Below are positions 54,383 through 63,840 of a DNA stretch of 64,000 bases, piece by piece. The position numbers and the translations under genes are program-made. Position 1 is the first letter of the stretch. Each line of letters begins with the position of its first letter. Origin of the DNA: Kalaharituber pfeilii (lineage: Eukaryota; Ascomycota; Pezizomycetes; Pezizales; Pezizaceae). The stretch is taken from positions 1-64,000 of the forward strand of contig WHUZ01000091.1 of assembly GCA_015179045.1 (NCBI GenBank), read 5' to 3'. The notes under the pieces are model-generated. The model had not been told where the DNA came from, did not search any database, and was given only the letters and a program-made list of their open reading frames with translations.

Positions 54383-54792
54383 TGGAGGAGAAAGAAGACG
54401 TGATAGAGGAGGTGTAATAGAGGGGATATGGTGGAGAAGGTGTGATGGAGGAGGTGTGATGGAGGAGGCGTGATGGAGGAGTGGTGATGATGGATGAGAG
54501 ATGCGAGGTGGAGAGCTTTCTCAAGAGGTACCTGACACCCCTTTTCTCCACCAAAAAAAGGGGTTCAACCAATTTGGAAAGCGATGTCTTATTTCTATTC
54601 AAAGACAACAGAAGGTTACGGGAAGGCGATGCTTCTATTCCGTGTTCTATTGCGTTAGAAACAGCAAAATCGACGGGAAGGCGATGTTGCTATTTGCGAA
54701 TAGAACCGTTTTCTATTAGGCGCGAATAGACCTACGGGAAGTCCTCCAGTAATGATATTAAAAAAAAAAAAAAAAAAAAAACAAGATGAAGT

Positions 54793-55477
54793 TCCAAGCG
54801 TTGTCCTCAGTTACACCTACATTTCGCTGCCATCGCAGACACCGTAACATTATAGTACGAATACAGAGCCGGTATTGTGCCATTAATTGACTACAATATG
54901 TTTTTGAAGGTAATAGAAGTGTTAGATGCGAAGTATAATTTAGTTTTTTCCCTGCAAAGTGCATGCAATACTTTGCTCTTGTGCGTGCTCATACGTTGCT
55001 AATGCATAGACCGTGATGAATCTTGGCAATTAGTTAAATTTCTTTATTCCCGATCTCAGCAACTTTTGGCCGTAGCTACATACGCTTTAGGACAGTGTGC
55101 GAGCACTGTGACATCCCAGACCAAATCAAAAAAAAAAAAGGAGAAAAAAGGAAGGAGAAAAAAATATGGTATATATTAACGCAAACCTGCGGTCACGCCT
55201 TCGTTAATTTAGGTCTCTTTCTAGCTCTCCACTTCCGACAGCCCTCAAGTTAGAGGTTCCAATCGAGGGTTCACGACTCAACTTTGATGTCTAGAGTTTC
55301 CTTTAAATGTTTCTATAGAGAGAGCTTTGATACAGATAGGTCACTATCAAGTAAAGCAGTAATAGAGTCCATAACATTCTTATTTAGCTTTTTCGTCTTC
55401 CACTCTTAGGCAAATTTTCAGCAGTGCCTCACTCCTTATAATGCTTAAGGAAATCTCGAATAGTACTTTTGATTCGC
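54793..55477. other. Intergenic, no gene seen
   Basis: AT-rich; an impure A-run near 55128-55165 lacks a recognisable LINE tail before it. Confidence 0.35.
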
Positions 55478-55517
55478 AATCTGTTGCAATCGTCACCTCT
55501 GGTCGACACCACACCCT

Positions 55518-55848
55518 TAGTGAGCGGCACGAGCCGAGCCAGCTCGAGCTCAAACGAGCCAAGATCATGCTTGTGTTTTTCTTGACAGCTCGCTAAAATA
55601 CTTAGCCAGTGCAACGTTTCATAAACTGTAAATACCTACTATAGTAACAATTAGAGACTTGGAGCTCATTCTGACCTACCAACAACTTCAAAATGCACAA
55701 TTTAGCTGATAGTTAGTGAGAAACATGAAAATTTAGCTTAGTTTAGTTTAGTTTGTCAATATTATGATCCAGGCTCGAGCTCACTTACTCACGAGCTGGC
55801 TCGAGCTCACCCTCCAGCTCGGCTCGAGCTAGCTCGTGCCGCTCACTA
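55518..55848. mobile_element. TAGTGAGC-family MITE (hAT type), intact
   Basis: 331 bp; ends TAGTGAGCGGCACGAGC and GCTCGTGCCGCTCACTA; exact 8-bp TSD CACACCCT at 55510-55517 and 55849-55856. It serves as the family reference with 29492-29838. Confidence 0.94.
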
Positions 55849-56296
55849 CACACCCTTGGGAGAACCACCCCACGCAGAGGAGCCTTCCGTCAAGAAGCGC
55901 AGAGGAAAGCTGCCTAGCCAAGAAGCAGCCTTCAGGCGCCACCGAGCGGAAGCCACCCCATCAAAAAATTCCCTTCCCCGCCTCAGGAGCACCCCTGCCT
56001 CCCCACCAACCACTCCCTACGCCACCACCAAACCAAGAGCCGGCATCGTGGTACACGGGATCGCCCTACGAAAAGACTTAGGGAAGGTCAGACAATGGTT
56101 AGAGGCAGCAAACAAAGGACTTGGGAAAATCTCCGGAATTCGTTGACTGAGGAAGAAGACCAGGCTGGTTGACGAAGGGAAGAAAACTAGCTCAGTGGTA
56201 GTCTACTTGGAGAAGGCCACCGAGGTAGGGAGGGTGAGGCTCGGAGGACGATGGTTAAGATCAGACCGGTATGAATCGGACAGGGGACGGAAGTAA
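55849..56296 (+). pseudogene. LINE-A ORF1 remnant
   Basis: EPPHAEEPSVKKRRGKLPSQ, a Pro-rich linker, then RAGIVVHGIALRKDLGKVRQ, WLEAANKGLGKISGIR and a stop. The frame is TGA in place of the Trp of the IRWLRKK motif of other copies; after it KKTRLVDEGKKTSSVVVYLE, RVRLGGRWLRSDRYESDRG and RK stop follow. One nonsense codon (TGG to TGA) thus separates two otherwise continuous parts. No zinc knuckles and no RT follow. Confidence 0.8.
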
Positions 56297-56505
56297 GACA
56301 TACTGGGCCTGCCACCCGCACCATGAATGAGTTCCGCGGATACAGCATGTACTTAAGTGATGTAGTTGTTACTGTTTTTTCTTACTTTGATTCCAAATAA
56401 ACCCTTGCCACAGCCCATAGGGCGGCAAGCGAGTCCTGATATATATAAAAAAATAAAAAAAATAAAAAAAAAAAAAGAAAAAAAAAAAGAAAAATCTGTT
56501 GCAAT

Positions 56506-57410
56506 GACAACCCTTGTTGGTCCAGAAGGACAATTTGACCTTTTTCAAGGTCTGTCATTCACTTCTTGAGAGCGGCACGGAGGCACTGAGGTGGCAGCAG
56601 TTTGAGTTGACATTATTAGGCAGGATTTTGTAAACTCGGCTGTCAGTTACCTGTAGGTGGCTGTAGTTTTTCTCTTGACTTCTTGTCCCCTTTAGGAGTC
56701 AACCTTATATTTTCTATCCCCTAATATCTCCAGCTCAGAATTCCCAATTTAGCGCAACGTTGTAAGACCTACGCGCGTTTATATCTAAGACACGCGCGTG
56801 TATGTCTTAATTAAGCACAGGCCCAAAGGTTATGCACGCAGGCCCAAATAGTATGCAAAGGTGGGCATTTTCTTTTCAACCGATTTTGCATGATGCAAGC
56901 TTGCATCGGCAATTTGCTATCTTATATCTTACTGAGGGGGACCTTTCTACTTTATATTTTACTCTCCTAATTTCATTTTCACCTAAATTCACCATAGCCC
57001 ATAGGACAGCACGTGAACAATGATATAAAAAAAAAAGTCGGAAATTTACTCTTCTTCCTCAAGTCTCTTTTTATTTTTCAGTTCTTTCGAACCCTCTCGC
57101 TGTGGCACACAAAACAGCCATGTCTAATAAATCACTTGCACATTGCCGATAACTGATTCAAAGGGTACCCTGCATATCCAAAACACGTGATGTTGCCTCT
57201 AGCTCTTGTCTCTACCTGCCAATGAGCAGATAGATTAGATCCTCCGATAACCGAGGCCGATCATCTTGGCACTAACAATTATGCAGCCTCATGCAACTCC
57301 ATCACCCTAGTAACATACTGCATATGCAAAGGAAGAAAATACTCAACATCCGTGAGGCTGAGATGTACCCATGTCTCGCTCACCTGTATCCATCAATTTC
57401 AACAAAAACA
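56506..57410. other. Intergenic upstream of F-box 2
   Basis: Contains a worn LINE-A tail at 56992-57032 (CACCATAGCCCATAGGACAG, CACGTGAACAATGATAT, A-run). The sequence 57250-57410 would be the promoter and 5' leader of F-box 2. Confidence 0.5.
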
Positions 57411-59907
57411 ATGGTCAATCATATCCCACTCCCAAACAGCTATGCCAGGCCAGGCACGCGCCAGTCGCTGCCGCCGCCGCCGCCATTCCTCGAATCGCTC
57501 CCAATGGAACTGTTAATTCAGATCCTGGGCTACCTTGAGCCGCGGGACGTGGGCAGCCTGCGCCGGGTCAACAGAGCGCAGCACGAGGTGTTTACCAGGG
57601 AAGCGGTATGCGCGGAGGCCGTCAGCGTGTTTTTCGGAAGCGGGTTTCTGTATAGCGCAGGTGTGGGAGTCAGTGCAAGGGAGCTGTTCGACAGGTACGT
57701 GCGTAGAATGAAGCTTGGGATAGCCAGCTGGTGCCAGTGCAGCGGTCGCCCAAAATTCCTCATGGCCAAGTTCACGGGGACGACACCTCGTGTAGGATCT
57801 GACTTGCTAATTATAACGCGGGAGCTCTTCTCCGGACAACAGGATATGCCAGCGCCGCGCCAGTTTCCGGCGCCGACGCGCAACGAGCGCCACCGTGCTC
57901 GCGCCCGACGTCAAGGCCTCCACTATCGCCACCGACCCCGCGCTTCTGATAACCGCCACGCGCACTAAGATCGAGATCCGCCCGCTGGCCCGTGATCATA
58001 TGAGGTCGATATCCAAGCCGCGTGCGGCAGCCGCCCGCACGATCGACTTCCGCGCGGAGATGGCCCTCGCGCTGGCGGAGCTCGCGTGCCGCGCGCCCGA
58101 GTTTGCCGACTCGTGGGCCGGCCTGTCTTACATGCTCCCGCCGGAGCGCCGGCTCGGCTCATTGTTCTGGGCGCTGAAGCCCCCCGCGGGGGAGTACGTC
58201 AGATGGCGCATCCTCCGCGGGCGCCTGGCTGCCGCTGCGTGCGAGGTAGGGACTCTGTTGGCGGCCCAATCCGGGCGCCTGCTGGTGTCATCGGACCCGT
58301 GCGAATCGCACTTGAACCGTCGGCTGAACGACGGGTAAGTCCTTGCATAATTCTCCTCCTCAGTGTCTGAGATGAGCGGTCCCGGGAAAACAGTCGCTAA
58401 ATCGGGCGCGTGAATCTGGATCGCGCGACATGTGTAGCGCGCGAGGACACAGTCCACTGGACTGCCGCATTTCCGGCCTCGGCGCTTACTGGTACGACAA
58501 CGCCCTCCGCGTGAACAGTTCGATGCCAACCATGCTTGCGGTAATCGACACCAGCGTCGATGCCGACCTTTGGCGTGGCCACGCCTCACCGAATTCCCGC
58601 GCTGGTGCGCGCTTGCCTGTGCTCCAGACCTGGCCGGTGAGCTGCACCCGAGCTCTGTTCCCGCGCCAGGCCGCCTCCCCTGCTGCGGTCAACCAGCATT
58701 ACGCGGTATACAAGGTCGGCGGGTCCGCGCGAGAACGTCTGTGGAGCATCTATAAGCTTCTGGACGCGGCAGAAGGCGGACCCCCCAACTGTAGCATCGT
58801 CGTGGTTCGGCTCTGCGGCGCGGGAGTGATGACCCCCCGGGACCTTTCGCCTCACACGCAGACCGTGCGGAACGCGGGCTGGAACGCGGCGACGGCGTGC
58901 GACGCGGGGGACGGCGCGTTGGGCGCGGACCGCGACGGGTGCCTCTTCTTCCACTGCGTGAAGGCCCCATTGTGGGATCCGGAGGCGCCGCACAAAGAGG
59001 CTCTAGAGGCTCTGGGGACCCTGTCGTTGCCGGCCAGAGTGGACATATACAAGCTTGCGTCTCGCTGGGGCACAGAAGTGAGTCCTGTAAAGATCGCGAG
59101 CGTGGCGCTCTGGGGCGTGCAGGAGGTCTGCAGGGGGTTTCGATCGAACGTGAGGTCCCTCCCCCCGAAACCTTCCCTCCTAGCACATCGATATGCCAGG
59201 CATCTCACCTCGCATTAATGGTAACCTCTTTTTGATTATGACAGGATCCAGCCGCACCCGGCTGTCCGCTTAGCCAGCTGTTAGGCGCCCACCGTACAAA
59301 CCACATCGCCCTCAGCCTCTCCTTCGCAGTGCCCAGGATTGGGCCGGAAAGCCGGGGCTATTACAACACAGTCGCGACGCTCACATACACTATCCCTACG
59401 ACCGAGCGAGCGCTTTTTCGCTTCTTGCGGTCCCGCGTGGCGGGCGAGACGGCCTGGCAAACCCCCTCGTCCGACGTCCAAGCCCCGATCACAATCGACC
59501 TCTACCCCGACCCCCAGGGCTACATCAAGTGGTGCGTGCTCCCCAACGAGGAACACGGCCTTCGCTGGGGGTACATGTTTCCTATGCGGCACACCCTCCT
59601 GGAAGACGGCTACGGCGACTTTGACGACTACGGCGACTTTGACGGCTACGGCAACTTTGACGGCCACACATACCCGCGGTTGTCTCGCGAACCATTTCCG
59701 TCGAGCTCGTTTGCACCCGCGGGCACGCTGCTCAGGGTGCAGGCGTTTGCCCCCGACCCCCATCTGGAGTGGGCACCCGCACCCGCTTTCTCATGCAGCG
59801 CTCCTGCACAGCTGCGCCCAGCTGCAGGCTCAGCGGTTGTGATGGGCATTGGCGATGGGTGGGTCGTTTATCGCGCGTCCCATCATGTCGTGGTAAGGAT
59901 GGATTGA
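57411..59907 (+). CDS. F-box protein 2, GC-rich, four exons
   Basis: Modelled exons 57411-57791, 57853-58334, 58438-59149 and 59245-59907, 745 aa; phases agree at all three introns (61, 103 and 95 nt). The splice sites GTAAGT (58335) and GATTATGACAG (59244) are strong; the 57792 and 58437 sites are less certain. The F-box is at residues about 23-70 (FLESLPMELLIQILGYLEPR, DVGSLRRVNRAQHEVF). The rest has no recognised domain; it contains CNHxH-free, Ala-rich helices and a YGDFD repeat near residue 640 (DGYGDFDDYGDFDGYGNFDG). The start is ATG at 57411 in context AAAACAATGG; an in-frame ATG at 57291 is possible. Strong GC3 bias sets it apart from all neighbours. The predicted role is an SCF substrate adaptor. 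Confidence 0.78.
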
Positions 59908-60447
59908 GTTCAACGCGGTAGTGGCAATGTGGCGGTTGTTCTGGGGCGTTTTGTTTCGGTTAACTTGTTATACACAAGCAACAGACATACCTTTTGTCCC
60001 ACTACTCCTGCAAGTATACCCATACACCCAAATTCATCGACCTCCTCAGAATTGAAACTTCCTGAGTTCATTTTTGTAGCTCGGAATTGCCGGTTTCATA
60101 CATGTTTCCCAGCTGGGGCATATGGCTATACAATTTTGCATCTATCTATCCACGAGCTTTTGCTGTTCTGCGTCAATTCCCGATTGTGAACTTGAGCTGT
60201 CCACGCCCTCTCGCGCCTTGACACTTAGCTTGTCGCTCTCCAAACGCCCGCTCCTTCGCCGACGTTGAGGTGGATGGAGGGATGACGGGCGGAGGGACTT
60301 TGGGGTATTATCCGTTTGGTTGGAATTAGATTTTATTTTTTTCTGCTGCCATTGCTGTTATTTTCAGTTTGTCTCCTTTGTTCTTATTCTCGTCATAGCG
60401 GTATACGAGTAATGAAACACGCACACAAAAATACAACCAGGTAGTCT
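59908..60447. other. Intergenic with one worn LINE-A tail
   Basis: CTCGTCATAGCGGTATACGA, GTAATGAAAC at 60390-60420 is a hairpin copy that has lost part of its stem. Nothing else supported. Confidence 0.4.
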
Positions 60448-60460
60448 ACGTTAAGTACAA

Positions 60461-60531
60461 ACCCCGCCATAGCCTATAAGGCGGCATGCGAGTAATGAAA
60501 TAAAAAAGAAAAAAAAAAAAAAAAAAAAAGA
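60461..60531 (+). mobile_element. LINE-A tail-only insertion
   Basis: 71 bp: CCCCGCCATAGCCTATAAGG, CGGCATGCGAGTAATGAAAT and A-rich tail; exact 13-bp TSD ACGTTAAGTACAA at 60448-60460 and 60532-60544. The stem has the GCCT/AGGC pair. Confidence 0.93.
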
Positions 60532-60687
60532 ACGTTAAGTACAAGTACATAACCCAGTTTCTTACCCATTCTACAACGCCACCTACAGCCATACACCGTA
60601 CCACCCTGAGGCCAAGAGAGCACATGACGCAGATACTAGCCCACTAGCAACAGGATACATGTCCAAAATTTACGTATGAATCTGGAG

Positions 60688-60752
60688 TTGTTTTTTTTTT
60701 CTCTATATATACTATTATTCGGGTACTCGCCCTGTCGGCTATGACGGGACTA
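60688..60752 (-). mobile_element. Worn LINE-A tail
   Basis: T-run, CTCTATATATACTATTATTC, GGGTACTCGCCCTGTCGGCT, ATGACGGG. The hairpin is recognisable but has several changes. TSD not found. Confidence 0.6.
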
Positions 60753-60984
60753 TCTAGAGAATATTAGATGTAAGCTTTCGCCCAAAGACAGGGGAACATA
60801 CAGAGAAGGGAAAATCTCATGATAGAGGCGCGTCGGACATGAAAATGTTCTGATCCTTCTAGCATAAATTCTCCTGAGAGACTCCCCACGTGCACCTTTT
60901 TCCGTTGTGGCTGTATGCTGTTATAGGATTGGCGGCCAAGCAATTCTAAATTGAAGGCCTGAGCGATCGTTGCCTGAAGCGACA

Positions 60985-61030
60985 TTTTTGTTCACTTGAC
61001 CCCGCGTAGAGGCTGACAGCCTATGGCAGG
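60985..61030 (-). mobile_element. Worn LINE-B tail
   Basis: TTCACTTGACCCCGCGTAGA, GGCTGACAGCCTATGGCAGG corresponds on the minus strand to the LINE-B end. No T-run remains next to it. Confidence 0.5.
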
Positions 61031-61147
61031 GAGCTCGAAGCCGGCATTGCGGCAGCCATATATACTTTCTTTGCTAGATATTCAAGTAAACAGCGCAACT
61101 CAATCCAATTCCTGTTCCTCAAAGCCCCGCCATAGCCAACGATCGCC

Positions 61148-62087
61148 ATGCCTAGGACTCGGAGTGCATCATGGGACGGGGACCTGTTGACTCCAGACAG
61201 CATCTTGACAGAAGCAGCACTTGACAGTATGTGGCAATCGTTTAACTCGGCTACTGAAGAAGGCATGGACCGGAGGCTTATTTTCATTAAGTTGGTGAAT
61301 GCGGTATTGTTCCTTCACCTAGATTAATTTCCCATATTACTAACAGGCATTGAATGGGGTTCCTGGTGCAAGGTCCGGAAACCATACCAGATTGCAACGC
61401 ATGCTCAGCAAGACTCGGAGCCATCCAAACGGGAAGAAAACCACCGCTCCACTCCGAATAATACCACTGGAGCCGATACAAGAACTAGCGAGAATTTGGG
61501 CGCCAAGTGGTGCGGAGGTACGAGTATTGGAGTCCAAGTGTTAGAGATAGGTCCTCAAACGCTAACTACATCGGAATGCTCGACCAGAGCCCGAAAATCA
61601 ACTGCCCCGAGTAGCAATCATGTCAGCATCCGCCACTAAGAAATTTGTGTCACTGAATGGTGAAAACGTCAACCCATTTGAAATGAATGGAACAGGCGGC
61701 TCCATTGACATCGCGCTGACGCTCACAACCAGTGAGACTTTCGAGCTGGAGCAATACCAAAATAATGAGGTCGCCTTTCAGTCATCTGTCTATCGCAACG
61801 TGTATATGGCGGTAGGTTGCAACTCTCAGGAACTAAACTCCACGAACACTGCAAGAGGAGGTGACACCCTAAATTGCCAATACGTCAGAACCGGCACAGG
61901 ACTCTGCTGGGAGAACACGAGGTTCAAGATTCGTACCCTGCAAGGATTTTGCAGTGCAGAAATCGCATTTGAGTCCGTGGCTTTCCCAGGACGGTACTTG
62001 AGTTTGGATCCTGGAAAGAAAAAGGCAACTCTTCACGGTAGCATAGGACACTTTGAGAAATTTCATCTACTTTCTGTTTTGCGTTGA
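61148..62087 (+). CDS. Beta-trefoil protein, paralogue C
   Basis: Proposed exons 61148-61303, 61347-61517 and 61590-62087, 274 aa. Intron 1 starts GTATTG at the same codon as in paralogues A and B (..LVNA|); its 3' site is uncertain (61346 or 61412). Intron 2 is GTACGAG..GCTAAC..CCAGAG (72 nt). The N-terminal module is LTEAALDSMWQSF..LIFIKLVNA. No long coiled coil; instead a basic linker (RLQRMLSKTRSHPNGKK). The trefoil (about residues 115-274) has EVAFQSSVYRNVYMAVG and ESVAFPGRYLSLDPGKKKA. The C-terminal exon alone could be translated from ATG 61620. The conserved module, shared intron position and related trefoil show common origin with A and B despite strong divergence. Function unknown. 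Confidence 0.78.
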
Positions 62088-62167
62088 TAAAAAAAGAGAT
62101 GCAGGGCACATGTAGTTATTTAACGTGAAGCCATGTATTCCGCAAGTTACAAGAATGCAGACCATTA

Positions 62168-62686
62168 GGCGGATTTTGCAAAGTCCGGTTAACACATATT
62201 TGGTTATTTTCCGGTTATTATTAATCAATGTTACTGTAGCAACGTGTTGTTTGTGGCTGAGTTAACCAAATTTCTGGCAATTTTCCGGTTGTATAACCGA
62301 ATAAATTCTGTTAAACACAAAGTGCAGGTAAGGACTTTACATCAACACCAAAGTATCTTGATATTTTTTACTCGCTCAAATGTCTTCCCAAACCCCTTCT
62401 CTATCACCTGCGCCTACAATTTTAGCATCCCGTGGGCGTGGTCGTGCAACATCGTCCTTACCGCAAACAAGTGGTCTTGCGGCGCGAGGTTATCGCCATA
62501 GGTCGAATATGCGTGCGGTATGCATGGAATATGCGTGCAGTTATGCGTGGAAAATAACCCCAAAAATAACCGCAGAAATAACCTAGGTACGTTGCAAATC
62601 TGGGCCGTTTTTTGGTTGGGTTATCATGACTAATGGTTACCCGGAAAATAACCGAATTTCAATGACCGGACTTTGCAAAATCCGCC
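62168..62686. mobile_element. GGCGGATTTT TIR element, copy 2
   Basis: 519 bp; left GGCGGATTTTGCAAAGTCC and the same sequence inverted at the right end; TA at 62166-62167 and 62687-62688. Subterminal GGTTATTTTCCGGTTATTAT. Contains the start of a coding frame at 62380 (MSSQTPSLSPAPTILASRG, RGRATSSLPQ) with no catalytic domain. Probably an internal-deletion derivative of a larger transposon. Confidence 0.85.
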
Positions 62687-62688
62687 TA

Positions 62689-63840
62689 TTGGTAAGGAAA
62701 TGTTATGGTTAAGATTCTTATTGCCGCTTTAGGTGAATCCGGTCATTACCAAAGAAAACGCTGAGCATTTTGATTTCCTGGATTCCAGGCGGCGGTGGTG
62801 TATGTAGGTAGATCATTGCACTAATTGTCAGCAGTGATGCCGAGCGCTCTTGAACAATGTGCACAGACCGTCATTTGAATTATGTAATTCATCCATTGAT
62901 AAGCTACCCAAGAGGGAGGAGGGAGAAGGGGACTGTTACGGTGTCTGCGATTGCAGCGAAATGTAGGTGTAACTTAGGACAACGCTTGGAACTTGACCTT
63001 TGTATAGAGGCCGTGGAGGCCTCTATATATAGGCATCTAGCGTGTCGGTTATTTGCATTATTCTATTTAACATTGAGTGCTAACTAACAAGCTTCTCTCT
63101 CTTCACCATCATAACTATGGATGGCGTGATTATCATGCGTCATCTCTCATCGCTTATCATTGATACTTTGTTCGGTCACCCTGACAGGGACATCCTTGCG
63201 GAGATACTGGCGTGGGTGGGGGAAAGCAACCAGCTCGTCTAGATCATATCATATTCTCTGTCATTTTACCGCGTTAGTCTATTTTTCTTCTCATCTTCCT
63301 TTATATCTCCCATGTTTTATCTAGTCAAAGCCCCCAGGGCAAAAATTCCTATTCATATCTGGTATCTATTTCTTGTGTCCTCATTAAGTCCGTCATGGTC
63401 ACATAGAAACTCGCAATATCTCTCTATGATGCATGCGGAAAGCGACATAAAATATATATATATTCACAAAAGGTTCACTATCACCTTGTAAGTTGAGACA
63501 TTGTGATGGTAAGGTCCTGGACGTAACCACTTCATCCTATGGCGGTAGAGTATTATTCCTTCCATTAACCCTAGTGTCACTTTTATACAATGCCCCTTAT
63601 AAAGTAGGAAGTCGGAAGTATATGAAGTATATCCGTCCATTGATGGATTGACCTTCCTGCCAGTTGTTCGGTCATTGCGGACGTATATGATTGTCTGTGG
63701 TGCAGTGAGATACTAAGTGTATAAGCACAGAGAAATGGAGTTGTTATCTGAGCCCTCACTGCTACCAATGTCTACCATTTCTTCGCTCCCAATGTGGCAG
63801 TGTGACCCCACATGGATTGGGGGCTTGTGGCCAGAAAGCT
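62689..63840. other. Gene-free stretch
   Basis: No supported gene. Several TATA-like AT runs near 63450 and a stable short palindrome CGTGGAGGCCTCTATATATA near 63013 are not attached to any open frame. Confidence 0.35.

Larger units (their letters stand above)
50537..54747. mobile_element. Near-complete PIF/Harbinger transposon
   Basis: 4211 bp. Terminal inverted repeats GGAGGACTTCCGGTAGGTCT (left) and GGAGGACTTCCCGTAGGTCT (right, inward), continuing ATTCGCGCC(G/T)AATAGAA: about 37 bp with two or three mismatches. The 3-bp TSD AGT (50534-50536 and 54748-54750) is confirmed by the LINE-A tail consensus GCGAGTAATG. Two convergent genes, a DDE transposase (plus) and a Myb/SANT-like protein (minus), are the standard PIF/Harbinger pair. 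Both are open after splicing, so the element may be able to move. Confidence 0.93.
50506..54780 (+). mobile_element. LINE-A tail-only insertion, split by the Harbinger element
   Basis: 50506-50536 carries CTCGCCATAGCCCATAGGGC and GGCACGCGAGT; 54748-54780 carries AGTAATGATATT and poly(A). Outside both is the exact 12-bp TSD ACAAGATGAAGT (50494-50505 and 54781-54792). Removing the Harbinger element and one AGT gives a 61-bp tail-only insertion like those elsewhere. Confidence 0.92.
55491..56492 (+). mobile_element. ORF1-only LINE-A copy with embedded MITE
   Basis: 13-bp TSD AATCTGTTGCAAT at 55478-55490 and 56493-56505. After a short leader the MITE 55518-55848 intervenes, then the ORF1 remnant 55856-56296, about 110 nt of 3' untranslated sequence (with CAGCATGTACTTAAG), the hairpin (TTGCCACAGCCCATAGGGCG, GCAAGCGAG) and an A-rich tail. 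Same architecture as 29316-30319. Confidence 0.9.

Noticed and set aside
55518..55848. TA duplication (mariner type) for the TAGTGAGC MITEs
   Set aside because: Three copies show exact 8-bp duplications outside TAGTG..CACTA, so the TA is part of the terminus and hAT fits better.
58086..59235. Several long GC-rich frames on both strands besides F-box 2
   Set aside because: High GC removes stop codons in all frames; only the modelled exons keep phase across strong splice sites.
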